The notes under the pieces were generated by a model. The model ran no database searches. It had not been told where the DNA came from and was given only the letters and a program-made list of their open reading frames with translations. Both the position numbers and the translations under genes were made by a program. From assembly GCF_014205115.1 (NCBI RefSeq), contig NZ_JACHMW010000001.1, positions 1,984,001-2,048,000 on the forward strand: DNA of 64,000 nt, written 5' to 3'. Positions 18,480 to 27,353 of the stretch are shown here, one piece after another (position 1 is the stretch's first letter; each line of letters starts with the position of its first letter). The DNA is from Micrococcus endophyticus (GTDB lineage Bacteria > Actinomycetota > Actinomycetes > Actinomycetales > Micrococcaceae).

Positions 18480-20303
18480 ATGACCACACACCGCCTGAGC
18501 ACCCCGCCCTCGGAAGCCCGGAACCGGCCCGTCACCCCGTGGTGGGTGGACGCCGTGATCTACCAGGTGTACCCGCGCTCCTTCGCGGACGCGGACGGGG
18601 ACGGCATGGGCGACCTGCGCGGCGTCACCTCGCGCCTCGACTACCTGGCCCAGCTCGGCGTGGACGCGATCTGGCTCTCGCCCTTCTACCTCTCCCCGCA
18701 GCACGACGCCGGCTACGACGTCGCGGACTACCGCGCCGTGGACCCGCGGTTCGGCACGCTCGAGGACGCGGACGAGATGATCGCCGCCGCGCACGAGGCC
18801 GGCATCCGCGTGGTCGTGGACCTCGTGCCGAACCACACCTCGTCCGAGCACGCGTGGTTCCAGGCCGCCCTGGCCGCCGGCCCCGACTCCCCCGAGCGCG
18901 CCCGCTACCACTTCGCCGAGGGCCGCGGCGAGCACGGCGAGCTGCCCCCCAACAACTGGGAGTCCACGTTCGGCGGCGGGGCCTGGACCCGCGTGACCGA
19001 GGCGGACGGCACCCCGGGTCAGTGGTACCTGCACCTGTTCGACACCTCGCAGCCGGACCTGAACTGGGAGAACGAGGAGGTGCGCGAGGAGTTCCGCTCC
19101 ATCCTGCGGTTCTGGCTGGACCGCGGCGTGGACGGCTTCCGGGTGGATGTGGCCCACGGGCTCATCAAGCAGCCCGGCTACCCGGACGCCGACCACTCCC
19201 GCATGGGCATGGTCACGGACGCGGGCGAGGACGCCGACCCCACGTTCGACCCGGACACCTTCGAGCCGCTCACCCCGTTCTTGGACCAGGACCGCGTCCA
19301 CGAGGTCTACCGGGACTGGCGGCGGGTCCTGGACTCCTACGGCCACGAGCCGATGATGGTGGCCGAGGCGTGGGTGGCCCCGCTCTCGCGCATGTTCCGG
19401 TACGTCCGCCCCGGCGAGATGCACCAGACCTTCAACTTCACCTACCTCATGGCCGGCTGGGACGCCGCGTCGCTGACCCACGCGATCGACCGGTCCTTCG
19501 AGCAGGCCGGACGGGTCGGCGCCCCGAACACCTGGGTGCTCTCGAACCACGACACGGTGCGCCACGCCTCCCGCTACGGCCTCGCGGACCCGAGCTCCTA
19601 CCCCGCCGGCATCACGGCCGAGGACGAGCAGCCGGACGAGGCGGTCGGTCGCCGTCGGGCCCGCGCCGCCGCGATGGTGGAGCTGGGCCTGCCCGGCTCC
19701 GCGTACATCTACCAGGGCGACGAGCTGGGACTGCCCGAGCACACCACCCTGGCCGCCGAGCACCGCCAGGACCCGTACTTCTTCCGCACGGACGGCAAGG
19801 AGCCCGGCCGCGACGGCTGTCGCATCCCTCTGCCGTGGGCCGCGGACGAGCCGTCCTACGGCTTCTCGACCCCCGCGGACGACGACGGCCCCGCGTCCGC
19901 CGCCGAGGGCGTCGCCGCGCCGTGGCTGCCCCAGCCCGCGTCCTTCCGGGCGCTGGCGGCGGACCGGCAGGTCGGCGTCGAGGGCTCCGTGTTCGAGCTG
20001 TACCGGCGTCTGCTGCAGATCCGCGGCGAGCTCGACCTGGGCACGGGCACGTTCGCGTGGTCCGAGCACCACGACCCCGCACGCGGCGTGCTGGCGTTCA
20101 CGGTCACCTCGGGCGGTGGCCGGCACCTGGGCTCGGGCGAGCCGATCCCGGCGCGCACCGTGCTCGTGATGGCGAACCTGTCGACCGATCCCGTCGACCT
20201 GCCCACGGGCCATTCCCGGGCCCTGTTCTCCCTCGAGGAGGCGGAGGCCGTCCAGGACGGGCGGCTCGCGCACGACGCCGCTGCGTGGCTGCTCATGGAC
20301 TGA
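18480..20303 (+). CDS. GH13 alpha-glucosidase
   Basis: 607 residues of the alpha-amylase (GH13) family, oligo-1,6-/alpha-glucosidase type. It starts with the usual PWWVDAVIYQVYPRSFADADGDGMGDLRG. The four conserved regions are visible: DLVPNHTS (I), GFRVDVAHG with the nucleophile Asp at about 222 (II), VAEAWV with the acid/base Glu at about 295 (III) and LSNHDTVRH with the stabilising Asp at about 357 (IV). There is no signal peptide, so it acts on imported malto-oligosaccharides, isomaltose or sucrose. Trehalose synthase is less likely because its C-terminal extension is absent. Confidence 0.92.
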   Translation: MTTHRLSTPPSEARNRPVTPWWVDAVIYQVYPRSFADADGDGMGDLRGVTSRLDYLAQLGVDAIWLSPFYLSPQHDAGYDVADYRAVDPRFGTLEDADEMIAAAHEAGIRVVVDLVPNHTSSEHAWFQAALAAGPDSPERARYHFAEGRGEHGELPPNNWESTFGGGAWTRVTEADGTPGQWYLHLFDTSQPDLNWENEEVREEFRSILRFWLDRGVDGFRVDVAHGLIKQPGYPDADHSRMGMVTDAGEDADPTFDPDTFEPLTPFLDQDRVHEVYRDWRRVLDSYGHEPMMVAEAWVAPLSRMFRYVRPGEMHQTFNFTYLMAGWDAASLTHAIDRSFEQAGRVGAPNTWVLSNHDTVRHASRYGLADPSSYPAGITAEDEQPDEAVGRRRARAAAMVELGLPGSAYIYQGDELGLPEHTTLAAEHRQDPYFFRTDGKEPGRDGCRIPLPWAADEPSYGFSTPADDDGPASAAEGVAAPWLPQPASFRALAADRQVGVEGSVFELYRRLLQIRGELDLGTGTFAWSEHHDPARGVLAFTVTSGGGRHLGSGEPIPARTVLVMANLSTDPVDLPTGHSRALFSLEEAEAVQDGRLAHDAAAWLLMD

Positions 20304-20404
20304 GCCGGACGCACCCCGGGACCCGCCGGAGCGCCACAGACCTTCCGCGGGGAATCGGCGGTGGCTGAAGTCACATCGTCCGGCCCGGCCGGACGAACGC
20401 GGCG

Positions 20405-20410
20405 TAACGT
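20405..20410 (+). promoter_or_regulatory. Possible -10 of the amino-acid permease gene
   Basis: TAACGT in the 208-bp gap upstream of the permease; it would give a leader of about 95 nt. The same leader holds several GTCAC half-sites (20371, 20457, 20464) that may bind a regulator. Confidence 0.3.
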
Positions 20411-20511
20411 CCATGATGACTCGCATCACACCGGACAAAGTGGCATGAACCCTGTGTCACGAGTCACCATGGCGTGTCCCGATCCACCCCCTTCGAGCGG
20501 AGACTTCGCAC

Positions 20512-21984
20512 GTGAGCACCTCCCCCTCCGGCTCCCGCGTCGCCGAGCCCGGCGCGGCCACCGCGGACCGCGGGCAGCTGCACCGCGGCCTGAGCCAGCG
20601 GCACATCATGTTCATCGCCCTGGGCACGGCAGTCGGCACCGGCCTCTTCTACGGCTCGGCCGGCGGCATCCAGGCCGCCGGGCCGGGCGTGATCCTGTCC
20701 TTCCTCATCGCCGGCGCCGCCGTGTTCCTCGTGATGCGCGCCCTCGGCGAGATGACGCTCCGTGAGCCCGTCTCCGGGTCCTTCGCCGCCTACGCCTCCC
20801 GTTATCTCGGCCCCTTCGCCGGCTACGTGACCGGCTGGACCTTCGTCTTCGAGCTGGCCGTCGTGATCGTCGCGGACACCGCCGCCATCACCGCGTACAT
20901 GGCGTTCTGGTTCCCGGAGGTCCCGGCCTGGGCCTGGGTCGCGGCCACGATCCTCGTGGTCGGCCTGATCAACTTCACGCACGTCGGCAACTTCGGAGAG
21001 GCCGAGTTCTGGCTGACGCTTGTGAAGGTCGGGGCCATCGTGGCGATGATCTTCGGCGGTGTGATCCTGCTCTTCACCGGCGCCTCCACCGCGGACGGCA
21101 CCCAGGCCGGCCTGGCGAACCTCGTGGACCATGGCGGATTCCTGCCGCACGGCATCCTGGGCGTGCTGACCGCGCTCACCATCGTGACCTTCTCCTTCGG
21201 CGGCATCGAGACCCTCGGCGTGGCCGCGGGCGAGGCCAAGAACCCGGAGAAGGTGCTGCCCAAGGCCATCAACACGGTGCCGATCCGCATCCTGTTGTTC
21301 TACGTGCTGACGATGGCGGTCATCATGGCCCTCGTCCCCTGGAACCAGGTGGACGGCAAGGCCAGCCCGTTCGTGCAGATCTTCGAGGGCCTCGGCGTCC
21401 CCTTCGCCCCGCACCTGCTGAACTTCGTAGTGCTCACGGCCGCCGTCTCCGCGATCAACGCCTGCATCTACGCGTCCGGTCGCCTGCTCTACGCGATGGC
21501 CCACGACGGCCAGGCGCCCCGGGCCTTCACCCACACCAACCGCGGCGGCGTGCCGTGGCTGTCCGTGGCCGTGATGCTGGGCGTGATGGTGCTCGGCGCG
21601 GTGCTGATCACCGTGGACCCGAACGCCTTCAGCCTGGTGGCCGGCGTCGCCTCGTTCGCCGTGGTGCTGACCTGGGCCATGATCTTCCTGTCCCACCGCG
21701 CCATGCGCAGGCGCGTCGCGGAGCAGGGCGCGGAGCCGTCCCCCTTCCCCATGCCGCTGGGCGGCGTCGGCACCTACCTGGGCCTGGCGTTCGTGGCCAC
21801 CGTGGTGATCACCATGGCCACCATCCCGGATTCGCGCCAGGCGCTCATCATCGGTCTCGTGTGGGTCGCGGTCCTGACCCTCGCCTGGTTCGTCACCGGC
21901 GTGCGCAAGGCCGCCGCGGTCCATGACCGCACCGGCACGCTGCCCGTGGCCTCGGGCGAGGAGGCCGCCGCGTCGCACCGCTGA
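20512..21984 (+). CDS. APC-family amino-acid permease
   Basis: 490 residues with 12 predicted transmembrane helices. The AAT-subfamily N-terminus is clear: LHRGLSQRHIMFIALGTAVGTGLFYGSAGGIQAAGPGVILSF, with the GTG glycine motif of helix 1, followed by ALGEMTLREPVSGSFAAYASRYLGPFAGY. FSFGGIETLGVAAGEAKNPEKVLPKAI is helix 6 to loop 7. It is a proton-coupled amino-acid importer of the GabP/AnsP/ProY group; the substrate cannot be told. The GTG start at 20512 has a weak GCGGAG upstream. Confidence 0.92.
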   Translation: MSTSPSGSRVAEPGAATADRGQLHRGLSQRHIMFIALGTAVGTGLFYGSAGGIQAAGPGVILSFLIAGAAVFLVMRALGEMTLREPVSGSFAAYASRYLGPFAGYVTGWTFVFELAVVIVADTAAITAYMAFWFPEVPAWAWVAATILVVGLINFTHVGNFGEAEFWLTLVKVGAIVAMIFGGVILLFTGASTADGTQAGLANLVDHGGFLPHGILGVLTALTIVTFSFGGIETLGVAAGEAKNPEKVLPKAINTVPIRILLFYVLTMAVIMALVPWNQVDGKASPFVQIFEGLGVPFAPHLLNFVVLTAAVSAINACIYASGRLLYAMAHDGQAPRAFTHTNRGGVPWLSVAVMLGVMVLGAVLITVDPNAFSLVAGVASFAVVLTWAMIFLSHRAMRRRVAEQGAEPSPFPMPLGGVGTYLGLAFVATVVITMATIPDSRQALIIGLVWVAVLTLAWFVTGVRKAAAVHDRTGTLPVASGEEAAASHR

Positions 21985-22010
21985 CCCGCACGACCGGCGC
22001 CTGACGCACG

Positions 22011-22051
22011 ACGACGCCGCCCGCCCCCGGGACGGGGACGGGCGGCGTCGT
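22011..22051. terminator. Bidirectional terminator between permease and BCCT genes
   Basis: 13-bp outer stem (22011-22023 with 22039-22051) extended inward by C/G tracts with one bulge; it separates two convergent genes. Confidence 0.8.
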
Positions 22052-22077
22052 GGTCTCCGGCGGGAGGCCGGCCGCGG

Positions 22078-23979
22078 TCAGCGCCGCGCGTCGGGCGACC
22101 CGGCAGGCTCCTCGGCCGAGGAGCCGGCGAGCCGGATCTCGTCGTCGGGCCCGGCAGAGGCCGCCTGCGCGATGGTGCGCTGACGGTCCCGGCTGAGCGA
22201 GGCCCACCACTGCGAGGCGGCGACGGGGCCGCCGTCGACCACCTCGTCGTCGTCGGTGTCCAGGCCGAACCGGTCCTTGATGGAGGCCAGCATGGCCTGG
22301 CGGCGCACCGCCTCCACCCGCGCCACGGAATAGCCGAGCGAGCGGAAGGTGGCCAGGCACATCACGAGCATCAGCACCGAGAACGGCAGGCCGATGGTGA
22401 TGGCCAGCGTCTGGATGGCGCTGAGGCCGCCGGCGGCCAGCAGGGCCGCCGACATGAGGGCGGTGGCGATCGCGAAGAAGATCTTCACGGGGACCTTGGG
22501 GTTCACGTCTCCGCCCGTGGCGAGCATGCCCATCACGAGCGCGCCGGAGTCCGCCGAGGTCACGAAGAAGATCGCGGAGAGCATGATCGCGCCGATCACC
22601 AGCAGGGCGCCGGCGGGCAGCTGCTCCACCACCTGGAACAGGGCGGTGTTGGAGTCGATGCTGCCGTCCGCGCCCACCACGGAGGTGTAGCCGTCCGGGC
22701 GGACGGTCTCCAGGTAGATGGCGGTGCCGCCCAGGACGCCGAACCACACGACGCCGATCAGGGTGGGCACCAGCAGCACGCCGGCGAGGAACTGGCGCAC
22801 GGTGCGCCCGCGGGAGATGCGGGCGATGAAGATGCCCACGAACGGGGTCCAGGACATCCACCAGCCCCAGTAGTAGGCGCTCCAGCCGGCCTGCCAGGCG
22901 TCGCCCTCGGCGCCCTGGAACGCGGAGACGTTCAGGGACGCGCCGAAGAAGGTCTGCAGGTAGGCGCCGAAGGACTGCACCATCTCCTTGAACAGGAAGG
23001 CGGTGGGGCCGACGATCGCGATGAACAGCAGCAGGCCGGCGGCCAGCACGAGGTTCACGTTCGAGAGCCACTTCATGCCGCGCTCCACGCCGGAGACCAC
23101 GGTGTAGAGCACCACGAGGGTGACGAGGCCGATCATCGCGTACTCGACCCACGCGCTCTCCTCGGGGACCACGCCGAGCGAGCGCAGGCCCGCGGACATC
23201 TGGGTCACGCCCAGGCCGAGGGAGGTGGCCACGCCGAACACGGTGCCGATCAGGGCGATGTTGTCGATCAGGTGGCCCCAGCCGCCGCGCACGCGGCGCT
23301 CGCCGAGCAGCGGCTCGAATGCCCAGCGCAGGGCCAGCGGGCGTCCGCGACGGTGGATGGCCAGGCCGACGGCGACGCCCACCACGGCGTAGATGGCCCA
23401 GGGCTGCAGGCCCCAGTGCAGGAACGTGGTGGCCAGCGCGGCCTGGGCGGCCTGCGCCGGGTTCGGGTCCGTGGCGGCCAGGTCAGGGCGCGGGCTGACG
23501 AAGTGCATGAGCGGCTCGGTCATGCCGAAGAACACGAGGCCGATGCCCATGCCCGCCGCGAAGAGCAGCGCGAACCAGGACAGGGTGGAGAACTCGGGCT
23601 TCTCGTCGGGCTTGCCGAGCGTGATGGCGCCCTTGCGGGAGAACGCGAGGTACCCGCAGAAGAGCACGAAGAACAGGGCCACGAGGGCGTACCACCACGA
23701 GAAGTTCGTGATGATGGCCTGCTGGACCGTGCCGATGGCGGCGGTCATGGGCTCCGGGAAGAGCAGGGTGGCGCCCACGAAGAGGAGCACCACGATCGTG
23801 GACGGCCAGAACACCCACGGCAGCAGGACGCGGGCGCCGGTCGCGGCGTCCGAGGAGGCCGGGGCGACGGCGGCGCTCGCCTCACGGGCGTCGGCGGCGC
23901 CCGCGGCGGGGGCGGCGGGATGCGCGCCGGCGGGGCCGGGCGGGGCGGACGGATGGGAGGGCGGGATCGACTCGCTCAT
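22078..23979 (-). CDS. BCCT-family (betaine/choline/carnitine) transporter
   Basis: 633 residues, 12 transmembrane helices. The family signature is present in YYWGWWMSWTPFVGIFIARISRGRT, and LNVSAFQGAEGDAW and LSWFALLFAAGMGIGLVFFGMTEPLMHF (helix 3 glycine motif GMGIG) also match. A Pro/Ala-rich cytoplasmic N-terminus (about 50 residues) and an Arg/Asp/Glu-rich C-terminal tail (~100 residues) resemble the osmosensing ends of BetP. It imports glycine betaine or related trimethylammonium solutes with Na+ or H+. The ATG at 23979 is chosen because a TAGTGT -10 lies 7 nt upstream; a longer reading from 24069 is not supported. Confidence 0.93.
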   Translation of the reverse strand: MSESIPPSHPSAPPGPAGAHPAAPAAGAADAREASAAVAPASSDAATGARVLLPWVFWPSTIVVLLFVGATLLFPEPMTAAIGTVQQAIITNFSWWYALVALFFVLFCGYLAFSRKGAITLGKPDEKPEFSTLSWFALLFAAGMGIGLVFFGMTEPLMHFVSPRPDLAATDPNPAQAAQAALATTFLHWGLQPWAIYAVVGVAVGLAIHRRGRPLALRWAFEPLLGERRVRGGWGHLIDNIALIGTVFGVATSLGLGVTQMSAGLRSLGVVPEESAWVEYAMIGLVTLVVLYTVVSGVERGMKWLSNVNLVLAAGLLLFIAIVGPTAFLFKEMVQSFGAYLQTFFGASLNVSAFQGAEGDAWQAGWSAYYWGWWMSWTPFVGIFIARISRGRTVRQFLAGVLLVPTLIGVVWFGVLGGTAIYLETVRPDGYTSVVGADGSIDSNTALFQVVEQLPAGALLVIGAIMLSAIFFVTSADSGALVMGMLATGGDVNPKVPVKIFFAIATALMSAALLAAGGLSAIQTLAITIGLPFSVLMLVMCLATFRSLGYSVARVEAVRRQAMLASIKDRFGLDTDDDEVVDGGPVAASQWWASLSRDRQRTIAQAASAGPDDEIRLAGSSAEEPAGSPDARR

Positions 23980-23986
23980 TCTCAAC

Positions 23987-23992
23987 ACACTA
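23987..23992 (-). promoter_or_regulatory. -10 element of BCCT gene (leaderless)
   Basis: TAGTGT on the minus strand, 7 nt before the ATG at 23979. Confidence 0.55.
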
Positions 23993-24197
23993 CGGGGCGT
24001 GCCTGATAGAGGGGGCCCGGGGCCCCGGCCGGCGTGGAGGGACTCACCCCGTCCCGTGAGGGGACTCACCCTGTCCGGCCCGCATTCCTGGCCGCGGCCG
24101 GGGGCGCGTCACTACCGTGGGGGCACCCCGCGCCCCCGCACACGCGAGGGGGCGCCCGCCCCGCCCGGGGCGGAGGAGACCACGAAGGGACGCCACC

Positions 24198-24464
24198 ATG
24201 ACCAGCACCCCGTACGAGGACGGCATCGACCAGCGCGAGCTGCAGGAGGACCTGCTGGCGGAGCCGGACTCCGCCACGGATCCGGGGCCCCAGGACGGCC
24301 GCGACGGCCAGCCGGTGCGCGGCAGCTCCGACGACCCGCAGCACTGGGCGGGCGACGGCCGCGCCGAGGACTCCCTGCGCAACGCGGAGTCGGAGGCCAT
24401 GCACATCCAGCAGGACGCCGAGGACCGCACGCGCGCGGACGAGGGCGACGTCGAGATCCTCTGA
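24198..24464 (+). CDS. DUF5709-type small acidic protein
   Basis: 88 residues, strongly acidic and hydrophilic, with the pattern of actinobacterial DUF5709 proteins (YEDGIDQRELQEDLLAEPDS ... DDPQHWAGDGRAEDSLRNAESEAMHI). A ribosome site (GAAGGGA) precedes the ATG. It is probably intrinsically disordered and its function is unknown. The stop codon lies inside the first of three 17-bp tandem units (24453-24503). Confidence 0.7.
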   Translation: MTSTPYEDGIDQRELQEDLLAEPDSATDPGPQDGRDGQPVRGSSDDPQHWAGDGRAEDSLRNAESEAMHIQQDAEDRTRADEGDVEIL

Positions 24465-24503
24465 CGCCTGAGATGCCCTGACGGCCGGGATCCTCTGACG
24501 GCC
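24453..24503. repeat. Three 17-bp tandem units spanning the stop codon
   Basis: Units 24453-24469, 24470-24486 and 24487-24503 each contain CTGACG and GATCC/GATGC variants. The first unit carries the last codons and stop of the DUF5709 gene. Confidence 0.75.
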
Positions 24504-24558
24504 GGGCGGCCGGCCGGGCGCGGCCTCGCCCGTGCCCGGCGCACCGCGCGCCCGCCCC

Positions 24559-25194
24559 TCAGCCCTGGTCCGGCACGAGGCCCGTGCGCAGCAGGGCGAG
24601 CGCGTCCTCCCGCCCCAGGAGCGGCTGGCGCATCTCGTCGCGCAGGAACTCGAGCATCGCGGCCGAGAGCCGCGGGTCCTCCGAGGCGATCGCGTCCACC
24701 GCCGTGGCAGCGTGGAAGTCGCGGGCGAAGGCGTCCGTGGCGGTCTGGAACACGCAGCTGTGGGTGGAGACGCCGCAGAGCAGCAGCCGGCCCACGCCGC
24801 GCCGCCGCAGCTGCGCGTCCAGGTCGGTGCGGTGGAAGGCCGAGTCGCGGGTCTTCACCACCTCCACGGCGCCGCGGGCCGCGCGCGCCACCTCGTCCAG
24901 CACGGCCGCCTGGCGCGTGCCGGGGAACGCGAAGCCCTCGCCGTCCTCGAGCATGTTCAGGGTCCACGTGGAGCGGTCCCGCTCGTGCTCCGTGCGCACC
25001 AGCACCACGGGCCGGCCCGCCTCCACGGCGGTCCGCACCAGCTCGACGACGGCCTCCGTGAGCTCCGCCTGACGGGCGGCCAGGTCGGGATGCTCGAAGT
25101 AGGAGTACTGCATGTCGACCACCACGAGGGCGGTCTCGCCGCCGGAAGGGCGCTCTCCGGCGATCGGCTCGGGGGCGGGTGCGGAGTCGGGCAT
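24559..25194 (-). CDS. Isochorismatase-family cysteine hydrolase
   Basis: 211 residues of the isochorismatase-like fold. The triad is visible: Asp in ALVVVDMQYSYFEHPDL (about residue 28), Lys in VEVVKTRDSAFHRTDL (about 116) and Cys in LLLCGVSTHSCVFQTATDAF (about 145). Homologues hydrolyse amides such as nicotinamide or N-carbamoyl compounds, or isochorismate; the substrate is not evident. There is no siderophore or nicotinamide gene next to it. Confidence 0.9.
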   Translation of the reverse strand: MPDSAPAPEPIAGERPSGGETALVVVDMQYSYFEHPDLAARQAELTEAVVELVRTAVEAGRPVVLVRTEHERDRSTWTLNMLEDGEGFAFPGTRQAAVLDEVARAARGAVEVVKTRDSAFHRTDLDAQLRRRGVGRLLLCGVSTHSCVFQTATDAFARDFHAATAVDAIASEDPRLSAAMLEFLRDEMRQPLLGREDALALLRTGLVPDQG

Positions 25195-25288
25195 CGTCCC
25201 AGTTTGGGCGCCGCCCCGCGCCCTGTCAGCCGTGCATCGCCCGGAGCCGAGCAGGCCCCCGGCACGACCGAGCCGCCCCGGGCACGAC

Positions 25289-25318
25289 GAAGGCCCCCCG
25301 CGTCTGCGGGGGGCCTTC
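25289..25318. terminator. Terminator of the tRNA cluster
   Basis: Perfect 13-bp stem (25289-25301 with 25306-25318) and 4-nt loop, 10 bp beyond the 3' end of tRNA-Phe, which is transcribed leftwards. Confidence 0.85.
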
Positions 25319-25327
25319 TCGAAGCGG

Positions 25328-25400
25328 TGGCTCCGACCGGCGTCGATCCGGTGACCTTACGATTTTCAGTCGTACGCTCTACCAACTGAGCTACAGAGCC
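25328..25400 (-). tRNA. tRNA-Phe (GAA)
   Basis: 73-nt cloverleaf on the minus strand. The acceptor GGCTCTG pairs with CGGAGCC with one wobble; the anticodon loop is CTGAAAA with GAA. CCA is not encoded. It is the last gene of a Glu-Asp-Phe cluster. Confidence 0.97.
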
Positions 25401-25472
25401 CGGCGACCTTCGTCACCAGGATCATGCGTCACCGGACTCCGTTGCCGAATGCCGGTGATCGGATGATCCGAG

Positions 25473-25546
25473 CGACCCTGACGGGACTTGAACCCGCGAC
25501 CTCCGCCGTGACAGGGCGGCGCGCTAACCAACTGCGCTACAGGGCC
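25473..25546 (-). tRNA. tRNA-Asp (GTC)
   Basis: 74-nt cloverleaf on the minus strand. The anticodon stem CCGCC/GGCGG encloses CTGTCAC with GTC; the acceptor is GGCCCTG with CAGGGTC and discriminator G. CCA is not encoded. Confidence 0.97.
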
Positions 25547-25663
25547 TTGTTCTGTTGTTCTCGCTGCTTTCGCAACGAGTGGAGACTCTACCAGAGCTTC
25601 CGCGCCTCGTGCAAACCGGCTTCGCCGCTCTGCACTCCGGCCGCCGAGGGCGGCGGTTCTGCG

Positions 25664-25736
<73 letters not shown>

Positions 25737-25853
25737 AGGTCCGGTTCGAGATTCCCGAGGTGGACCCTGGGAGTCTATGGTGGCCGCACGCCCCCGGGCA
25801 AGTTCCTCCCCGGGGCCGCCCGCCGTCGTCGTGCCCCGCCGTCAGGAGCCCCC

Positions 25854-26249
25854 GTGAGCCACCCGCCCTCCCCCGGGACCCCCGCCTCCGCCTGGATGAG
25901 CGAGCAGGAGTTCGACGACGCCGTCTCCGCCGCCCTCACCCGCATCCCGGACGAGCTGGCGCGCCTGCTGACGAACGTCGTCGTGGTGGTGGAGGACGAG
26001 TACGAGCCGCAGCGCTGGGAGGACCCGGACACCGAGCTGTTCGGCCTCTACGAGGGCGTCCCGCTGACCGAGCGCGCCGAGATGCCGTGGCAGATGCCGG
26101 ACCGGATCGTGGTGTTCCGCGGCCCGCTCACCCGCCACTGCACCTCCCGCGCCGAGCTGGAGCACGAGATCACCGTGACCGTGATGCACGAGGTGGGGCA
26201 CTTCTTCGGGATCGACGAGGAGCGCCTGCACGAGCTCGGCTGGGGCTGA
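25854..26249 (+). CDS. Zincin-like metallopeptidase family protein
   Basis: 131 residues. The zinc motif is HEVGHFFGIDEERLHELGW (HExxHxxG with a downstream Asp), at residues ~109-127, near the C-terminus as in the Zincin_1 (DUF1025) minimal metallopeptidases. The N-terminal FDDAVSAALTRIPDELARLLTNVVVVVEDE also fits that family. The start is GTG 25854 with CAGGAG before it. It has no signal peptide, so it is cytoplasmic. Substrates are unknown. Confidence 0.87.
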   Translation: MSHPPSPGTPASAWMSEQEFDDAVSAALTRIPDELARLLTNVVVVVEDEYEPQRWEDPDTELFGLYEGVPLTERAEMPWQMPDRIVVFRGPLTRHCTSRAELEHEITVTVMHEVGHFFGIDEERLHELGWG

Positions 26250-26274
26250 GCGGCGCCCGCGCCTGACCGCGGGC

Positions 26275-26317
26275 ACGACGACGGCGGGCGGCCTCGCGTG
26301 CCGCCCGCCGTCGTCGT
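26275..26317. terminator. Bidirectional terminator
   Basis: Perfect 18-bp stem (26275-26292 with 26300-26317) and 7-nt loop, between the metallopeptidase gene and the convergent stress-protein gene. Confidence 0.85.
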
Positions 26318-26326
26318 CGGGTGAGG

Positions 26327-27292
26327 TCAGTCCTGGTCGGCGACCGGACCGAACTTCGTCCGGGTGCCCAGGCGGGCGTCCTTGCGGAAGGGCACGACCA
26401 TCACGGGGCCCTTCGCGTGGTCCGTGACGCCGCGGCTGGTGGAGCCCACGAGCGCGCCCGTGAACCCGCCCAGGCCGCGCGTGCCCACCACGGTGAGGCG
26501 CGCCGTCGCGGTCTGCTCGCGCATGACGTCCACGGGCGTGCCGTCCACGAGCTCCGTGACGACCTCCAGGCCGGGGAACTCGGAGGCGATCCACGCGGCG
26601 CCGGCGTCCAGGCGCTCGCGCAGCTCCTGCTCGCGGGCGGCTTCGTCCAGGGTCACGCCCAGCCATGCGGCGTTGCTGCCCACCGGGGGCAGCGCGCACA
26701 CCAGCTTCAGCGGGGCCTGGCGGATGCGGGCCTCCTCCGCGGCCACGAGGGCGGCGGCGCGGCCCTGCTCGGAGCCGTCCACGCCCGCGACCACGGCGGC
26801 GCCGTCGGCGGCACGGCTGGCCTCGACGCCGGCGGGGATGATGGCCACCGGGCAGTGCGCGTGACCGGGCAGGGCGGAGGCCACGGAGCCGAGCAGCCGG
26901 CCGATGAACCCGCCGCGGCCGCGGCCGCCGGAGACCAGCAGCGAGGCGGCCTTCGAGAGGTCCACGAGCACGCCGGCCGCGTCGCCGACCTCCACGCGCA
27001 GCTCCGGGCGCACGCCGTCGGCGTCGAGCTTGGCGGCCACCTCGTCCAGGAGGACCTGCACGCCCTCGCGCAGGCGGGAGTCGTCCAGCACGGTGCCGCC
27101 GGCGTCCGCGTCGTAGCCCCAGTAGGCGGGGATCGAGTAGGCGGTCACGAGGGTCAGCGGCTCGCCGCGCAGGCCGGCCTCGCGCTGGGCCCAGCGGGCG
27201 GCGGAGACGGACTGCTCGGAGCCGTCCACGCCCACCAAGACGCCGAGCGGCGCGTCCTCACGGGGGGCGGCGGGCTGAGTCTGGGCGGACAT
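26327..27292 (-). CDS. Universal stress protein, two UspA domains
   Basis: 321 residues formed by two tandem Usp domains (about 12-150 and 165-305). Each ends with the ATP-binding G-X2-G-X9-G(S/T) signature: SGGRGRGGFIGRLLGSVASA in the first and VGTRGLGGFTGALVGSTSRG in the second. Both therefore look able to bind ATP. Such tandem proteins serve dormancy and stress signalling in actinobacteria. A strong ribosome site (GAGGAGG) precedes the ATG. It is followed by a convergent metallopeptidase gene. Confidence 0.93.
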   Translation of the reverse strand: MSAQTQPAAPREDAPLGVLVGVDGSEQSVSAARWAQREAGLRGEPLTLVTAYSIPAYWGYDADAGGTVLDDSRLREGVQVLLDEVAAKLDADGVRPELRVEVGDAAGVLVDLSKAASLLVSGGRGRGGFIGRLLGSVASALPGHAHCPVAIIPAGVEASRAADGAAVVAGVDGSEQGRAAALVAAEEARIRQAPLKLVCALPPVGSNAAWLGVTLDEAAREQELRERLDAGAAWIASEFPGLEVVTELVDGTPVDVMREQTATARLTVVGTRGLGGFTGALVGSTSRGVTDHAKGPVMVVPFRKDARLGTRTKFGPVADQD

Positions 27293-27353
27293 GGCGGACC
27301 TCCTCGAGTCGGTCTCGACGCGGCCCCGGGCGGGCCGGGTCGATGCCGCCAGT

